Shown: piece by piece, positions 6,893-12,732 of the stretch
How positions within the stretch are numbered: position 1 is the first letter of the stretch
How the letters are laid out: the number at the start of each line of letters is the position of its first letter
Assembly (NCBI GenBank): GCA_005787665.1
Contig: SYAB01000163.1
Span: forward strand, 1-12,732
Reading direction: 5' to 3'
DNA: 12,732 nucleotides
Source: Actinomycetota bacterium
Lineage (GTDB): Bacteria; Actinomycetota; Actinomycetes; Mycobacteriales; Mycobacteriaceae
The notes under the pieces: generated by a model
What the model saw: the letters and a program-made list of their open reading frames with translations, nothing else
Database searches by the model: none
Told to the model about the DNA's origin: nothing
Program-made: the position numbers and the translations under genes

Positions 6893-7321
6893 TCAGGGAC
6901 AGGACGAGACGACGACGACGGCATCCTGACCCACCGGCGTCTTGTTGGCCTCGGCCTTCTTGATCGCATCCAGTCGGGCCTCTTCGACGGTCGCACCCGC
7001 GCCGCCGGCCACCACGTCGGTGGCATCCGAGGCCACCGAGACGATGCACAGCTTGTCGTTGGTCACCTCATCGGCGGTGCACTCCACGCCACCGGCCTTC
7101 TGGCAGGCCAGGATCACCGCGCCCATCGCCTCTTCGTTGGTGTCACCGGTTGCGGTGAATCCGACGATGGAGTCGATGAACTCACCGGTGCCGACCGCCA
7201 CCGAGATGTCCTCGGGGTCCGCGGGCGCGGCACTTGGAGCCTCCGACTTCGAGCAACCCGACATTCCTCCGGCGAGAAGGCCCGCCGCTACGATTGCCCA
7301 CACCAAACGGGTTTTGGCCAT
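6893..7321 (-). CDS. Four-cysteine lipoprotein (DUF4189-like), copy B
   Basis: The start was set at the ATG at 7321 because it follows a good ribosome-binding site (AGGAGAGGA) and gives a normal lipoprotein signal, MAKTRLVWAIVAAGLLAGGM then SGC (Cys23); the in-frame start at 7375 adds 18 charged residues before it. The 142-residue product matches copy A throughout its domain: IVGFTAT, ACQKAGGVECTADEVTND, LCIVSVAS, VVAGGAGATVEEARLDAIKK and a terminal SSCP. Mature cysteines are 73, 81, 92 and 141. A 35-base DNA stretch (6936-6970) is identical to 6052-6086 in copy A. The DUF4189-like assignment is inference. It begins 90 bases after pks16. Function unknown. Confidence 0.87.
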   Translation of the reverse strand: MAKTRLVWAIVAAGLLAGGMSGCSKSEAPSAAPADPEDISVAVGTGEFIDSIVGFTATGDTNEEAMGAVILACQKAGGVECTADEVTNDKLCIVSVASDATDVVAGGAGATVEEARLDAIKKAEANKTPVGQDAVVVVSSCP

Positions 7322-7353
7322 GCCGTCCTCTCCTGGGATCACCTTGCGGCGCA

Positions 7354-7359
7354 AGTGTA
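7354..7359 (-). promoter_or_regulatory. Possible -10 element for cassette B
   Basis: On the minus strand this reads TACACT (TANNNT), 33 bases before the lipoprotein B start. Cassette A has an equivalent hexamer at the same spacing. A short hairpin, CTTGC-GCC-GCAAG, lies just downstream in the leader. No clear -35 is seen. Confidence 0.35.
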
Positions 7360-7411
7360 CGGGAGAGTTCATCAACCCCGCGCGGCGAACCCGCCGAAAG
7401 CACGTCCCGAA

Positions 7412-9046
7412 TCAGGTGACCAGGGTCACCGAGGTGGAGCGGCGCAACTTGCCCGACGGGGTCTTGGGGATGGTGCCCGGTCCGAGCACGACCACATTGC
7501 GCGGCCGCACGTCGACCTCGGCGACGACCTCGTGGGCGACGGCCTGCTCGATACGGCGCACTTCCGCCGGATCCTCCCAGTCGTTGGACTCCACCGCCAC
7601 CGCGAATGACTCCCGGGAATGCCCGGCCTCCAGTCGCACCGCCACCGCGCAACCGGGCCGGACCCCGTCGACCCGGCCCGCGGCCCGCTCGATATCGGTG
7701 GGATAGATGTTGCGCCCGGCCATGATGATCACGTCCTTGACCCGGCCGCAGACCACGACGTGGCCCTCATCGGTCAGATAGCCCAGATCCCCGGTGTCGT
7801 ACCACCCGTTCTCGTCCTGCGCGGGCACGAAGCCGCCCATCGTGATGTAGCCGGGCGTCAGCGACTCGCCCTTGAGTTCGATGATGCCCACCCCGCGGGC
7901 GGGCAGGACGGTGCCGTCCTCGTCGACGATGCGGGCCTCGAGGTCACGCAGCAGGGGGCCCAGCGTGGCCAGCCGCCGGGTGTTTCCCTTGGTCGCCGGC
8001 ACCGCGCGGCGCAGAGCGGCAAGCAGGTCGGCGTCGACCTCGTCCACCACCAGACCGGCACCGCACTCGGAGAACGACACCGCCAGGGTGGTCTCGGCCA
8101 TGCCGTACGCGGGCAGGATCGCATCCGGGCGCAACCCGAAGGGCCTCCCGGCGTCGAGCAGGTCCTCGACATCGGCCGGTTCGACCGGTTCGGCCCCGGA
8201 GAGCGCGAATCGCAACGTGGACAGGTCGAAGTCGCCCACCTTCGCCTGGCGCCGCAGGCGCTTGCCGAACAGCGCATAGGCGAAGTTCGGCGCCGCGGTC
8301 ATGGTGCCCTTGTACTTGTCGATGAGCTTGGCCCACAACAGGGTGTCGCGCAGGAAATCCATCGGGGTGACCTTGACCAGTTCGGCCCCGAAGTACATCG
8401 GGATGGTCAGGAAGCCCACCATGCCCATGTCGTGGAAGCACGGCAGCCAGCTGACCATCACGTCGACGTCGACGTCGTACTCGGCGCCGATGAACATCGC
8501 TTCGGCGTTGGAGTAGATGTTGCGATGGGTGATGACCACCGCCTTGGGAGAACCAGTAGAGCCGGACGTGAGTTGCATGAGGGCGACGTCATCCTCACCG
8601 GTCTCCACCGGATCGGCGGGTTCGGCGGCCAGCAACTCCTCGACGGTCAGCACCGTGACACCGCGCTCGGCCAGCACCGGGGCGGCGGCCAGGAAAGGAT
8701 CGGAGATGACGACGGCCTTGGCCTCGATCATGTCGATCACCGTGGTGGTGTCCTCGGCCCAGTGCACCAGGTCGGTGCGCGGGGTGGGCTGGTGCAGCAT
8801 GGTCAGGCTCGCACCGCGCATCCACAGTCCCTGGGCCGTCGGCGCGATCTCGACGGGCGCGCCGGCCAGCACACCGACGGCGTCACCGGGTCCCACACCG
8901 GCGGCGGCGAGGCCGCCGGCGATGCGTCGGGCGCGTTCGTGAACCTCGCCCCAGGTGTGCCGGACCGGCTCGTGCGGCTCGCCCGTCACCATCCCCTTGG
9001 TACTGGTCGCGGCGTTGTGAAACATCTTGTCGGTGAATCGGCTCAC
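7412..9046 (-). CDS. pks16: FAAL-like acyl-AMP ligase / acyl-CoA synthetase (Pks16)
   Basis: It is a 544-residue ANL-superfamily adenylating enzyme, the same length as M. tuberculosis Pks16 (Rv1013), despite the polyketide-synthase name. Motifs in order: ATP loop [12 protein letters not shown] (159-170), PCFHDMGMV (202-210), YGMAETT (314-320), YDTGD (416-420), [16 protein letters not shown] (434-449) and the C-terminal catalytic lysine PSGKLRR (Lys533). [12 protein letters not shown] followed by a stretch rich in Asp/Ala/Leu (about 325-360) suggests fatty acyl-AMP ligases, which load acyl chains onto carrier proteins rather than CoA; that is inference. Substrate unknown. The GTG start at 9046 follows AGGAGG (9057-9052). 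It is in the same place and orientation relative to pth and ispE as in M. tuberculosis. Confidence 0.93.
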   Translation of the reverse strand: MSRFTDKMFHNAATSTKGMVTGEPHEPVRHTWGEVHERARRIAGGLAAAGVGPGDAVGVLAGAPVEIAPTAQGLWMRGASLTMLHQPTPRTDLVHWAEDTTTVIDMIEAKAVVISDPFLAAAPVLAERGVTVLTVEELLAAEPADPVETGEDDVALMQLTSGSTGSPKAVVITHRNIYSNAEAMFIGAEYDVDVDVMVSWLPCFHDMGMVGFLTIPMYFGAELVKVTPMDFLRDTLLWAKLIDKYKGTMTAAPNFAYALFGKRLRRQAKVGDFDLSTLRFALSGAEPVEPADVEDLLDAGRPFGLRPDAILPAYGMAETTLAVSFSECGAGLVVDEVDADLLAALRRAVPATKGNTRRLATLGPLLRDLEARIVDEDGTVLPARGVGIIELKGESLTPGYITMGGFVPAQDENGWYDTGDLGYLTDEGHVVVCGRVKDVIIMAGRNIYPTDIERAAGRVDGVRPGCAVAVRLEAGHSRESFAVAVESNDWEDPAEVRRIEQAVAHEVVAEVDVRPRNVVVLGPGTIPKTPSGKLRRSTSVTLVT

Positions 9047-9149
9047 GACGACCTCCTCGGGTCCCGGTGCGGCGTCAATGGCGCAATGGCCCGGTTGTCC
9101 ATGCTCCGCCTCTCAAGGCCCGCCGCCTAGACGGCACGCCCAGGCGACT

Positions 9150-9179
9150 ATCTTAAACTTCCCTTAAGTTCTCGGCCAA
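9150..9179 (-). promoter_or_regulatory. Possible promoter with AT-rich inverted repeat upstream of pks16
   Basis: On the minus strand TTGGCC (9179-9174) and TAAGAT (9155-9150) are 18 bases apart, fitting a SigA-type promoter for pks16 with a leader near 100 bases. The spacer is AT-rich, unusual for this window, and contains the inverted repeat CTTAA...TTAAG (plus strand 9152-9166), a possible repressor site. Confidence 0.4.
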
Positions 9180-9194
9180 CTCCGGCACGCATCG

Positions 9195-10151
9195 TCACGC
9201 CCCCGGAGAGGCCGTCGGCACCACCCGCGCTCCGTGCACCGGCCCGCTGGCAACCCGCACGGTGCGACACACCCCGGCACCGGCGAGTTCGGAGCCCACG
9301 GCGATCGCCGACTCGGCCGACGCGCACAGGAAGGCGCAGGTCGGCCCGGAGCCGGACACGATCCCCGCCAACGCGCCGGATTCAACGCCGGCTCGCAGGG
9401 TGCGTCGAAGTTCGGGTTTGAGGCTCAGCGCTGCCGGCTGCAGATCGTTACCGAGCAGCGGGGCCAAGGCTCGGGGGTCGCCGGCGGACAGAGCCGTGAG
9501 CAGCGGCTCGGGGTCCGCGATCCGCGGCGGGTTGCCGTTGTCGCGCAACCGATCGATCTCGGCGTATACCGCCGCGGTCGACAGACCGCCCGCGCCGAAG
9601 GCCAGCACCCAATGGAACGTGCTGCGAGCCAGCACCGTGGTCAGCTCCTCGCCGCGGCCCGTGCCCAGCGCGGTCCCGCCGTGCAGGGCGAACGGCACGT
9701 CGCTGCCCAGTTCGGCGGCCATCGCGTGCAGGTCCCGGCGCGGCACGCCGAGTTCCCACAGCTCGTTCATCCCCACCAGGACCGCGGCGGCGTCAGCGCT
9801 TCCCCCCGCCATGCCGCCGGAAGCCGGGATGGACTTGTCGATCAGGATCTCCACATCCGGCGCCCGCCCGACGTGCTCGGCCATCAGTTCGGCGGCCTGC
9901 CACGCCAGGTTGCGTTCATCGACCGGGATCTCGCCGGCCCCCTCCCCGACCAACCGCAGCGAGAGCAGGTCGGCAGCGCGCACGGTGACGTCATCGGAGA
10001 GCGAGACGGCATGAAAGACGGTCGTGAGCTCGTGGTAGCCGTCTTCGCGACGATCACCGACGCCGAGATGGAGGTTGACCTTGCCGGGAACCCTGACGGT
10101 GACCGATCCGGTCGTCACCCACTCCGCGGCGGCACTGCCGTTACCTGGCAC
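9195..10151 (-). CDS. ispE: 4-diphosphocytidyl-2-C-methyl-D-erythritol kinase
   Basis: IspE phosphorylates CDP-ME in the MEP pathway, supplying isoprenoids such as decaprenyl phosphate and menaquinone. The 318-residue GHMP kinase shows [20 protein letters not shown] (22-40, Lys24), the glycine-rich ATP motif [15 protein letters not shown] (109-123), [20 protein letters not shown] (149-168, catalytic Asp151) and [13 protein letters not shown] near the C-terminus. The GTG at 10151 is used because the extra N-terminal [13 protein letters not shown] stretch resembles non-tuberculous mycobacterial relatives as I remember them; an internal GTG at 10118 would give 307 residues, close to the M. tuberculosis length, so the start is uncertain. 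It lies 30 bases after ksgA, as part of the conserved ksgA-ispE pair. Confidence 0.94.
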   Translation of the reverse strand: MPGNGSAAAEWVTTGSVTVRVPGKVNLHLGVGDRREDGYHELTTVFHAVSLSDDVTVRAADLLSLRLVGEGAGEIPVDERNLAWQAAELMAEHVGRAPDVEILIDKSIPASGGMAGGSADAAAVLVGMNELWELGVPRRDLHAMAAELGSDVPFALHGGTALGTGRGEELTTVLARSTFHWVLAFGAGGLSTAAVYAEIDRLRDNGNPPRIADPEPLLTALSAGDPRALAPLLGNDLQPAALSLKPELRRTLRAGVESGALAGIVSGSGPTCAFLCASAESAIAVGSELAGAGVCRTVRVASGPVHGARVVPTASPGA

Positions 10152-10181
10152 CTGATGAGGGTAGCGGCCGCGCGCGGCGGT

Positions 10182-11306
<1,125 letters not shown>

Positions 11307-11307
11307 C

Positions 11308-12732
<1,425 letters not shown>

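Larger units (their letters stand above)
5747..7321 (-). repeat. Tandem duplication of a lipoprotein + small-peptide cassette
   Basis: Two head-to-tail copies span 5747-6470 (A) and 6605-7321 (B). Both have the same order: lipoprotein first, 74-residue peptide second. The stop codons of the peptides are 858 bases apart and those of the lipoproteins 884 bases apart. Flanking genes are pth and pks16; no transposase or inverted repeat is visible at the edges. Protein divergence shows the duplication is old rather than recent. Confidence 0.9.

Noticed and set aside
7619..9130. Long plus-strand open frame opposite pks16
   Set aside because: The product is His/Gly/Arg/Asp-rich low-complexity sequence typical of antisense GC-rich frames. 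The minus strand encodes a complete ANL enzyme.

Overview
The window is high-GC actinobacterial chromosome. Gene content, order and orientation match the glmU-prs-lpqT-rplY-pth / pks16-ispE-ksgA-(rpfB)-tatD / metG neighbourhood known from Mycobacterium tuberculosis (Rv1018c to Rv1007c). The extra SDR gene and the secreted-protein cassettes, which I do not recall from the M. tuberculosis locus, suggest a non-tuberculous, probably rapid-growing mycobacterium (Mycolicibacterium-like). The species assignment is inference; the synteny is read from the translated genes.

Layout. 1-54 is the 3' part of tRNA-Gln(TTG). It runs directly into four perfect 32-bp tandem repeats (49-176). A forward series follows: glmU (UDP-GlcNAc synthesis), prs (PRPP synthase), lpqT (lipoprotein), an SDR oxidoreductase, rplY (ribosomal protein bL25) and pth (peptidyl-tRNA hydrolase). 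From 5747 the strand switches. Reading the minus strand 5' to 3' from the right: tatD, a decayed rpfB, ksgA, ispE, pks16 (FAAL-like acyl-AMP ligase), then a tandemly duplicated two-gene cassette. Each cassette copy encodes a four-cysteine lipoprotein followed by a 74-residue secreted peptide with one cysteine pair. The copies are separated by a 15-bp perfect hairpin. metG (methionyl-tRNA synthetase) starts at 12179, divergent from tatD, and runs off the right edge.

Most of the window is housekeeping: cell-wall and isoprenoid precursors, PRPP, and translation. Four things are out of the ordinary. (1) The rpfB slot between tatD and ksgA holds only a 64-codon remnant of the resuscitation-promoting-factor domain, still in register but with an internal TGA and no N-terminal part. 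(2) metG carries two in-frame TAG codons, at positions that encode Lys and Tyr in its relatives, in an otherwise well-conserved frame. (3) The lipoprotein plus small-peptide cassette is duplicated, with the mature peptide better conserved than its signal sequence; this is the best candidate here for an uncharacterised envelope system. (4) The 32-bp repeat array begins inside the tRNA 3' end.

All family calls come from reading motifs and remembered relatives; no database search was run.
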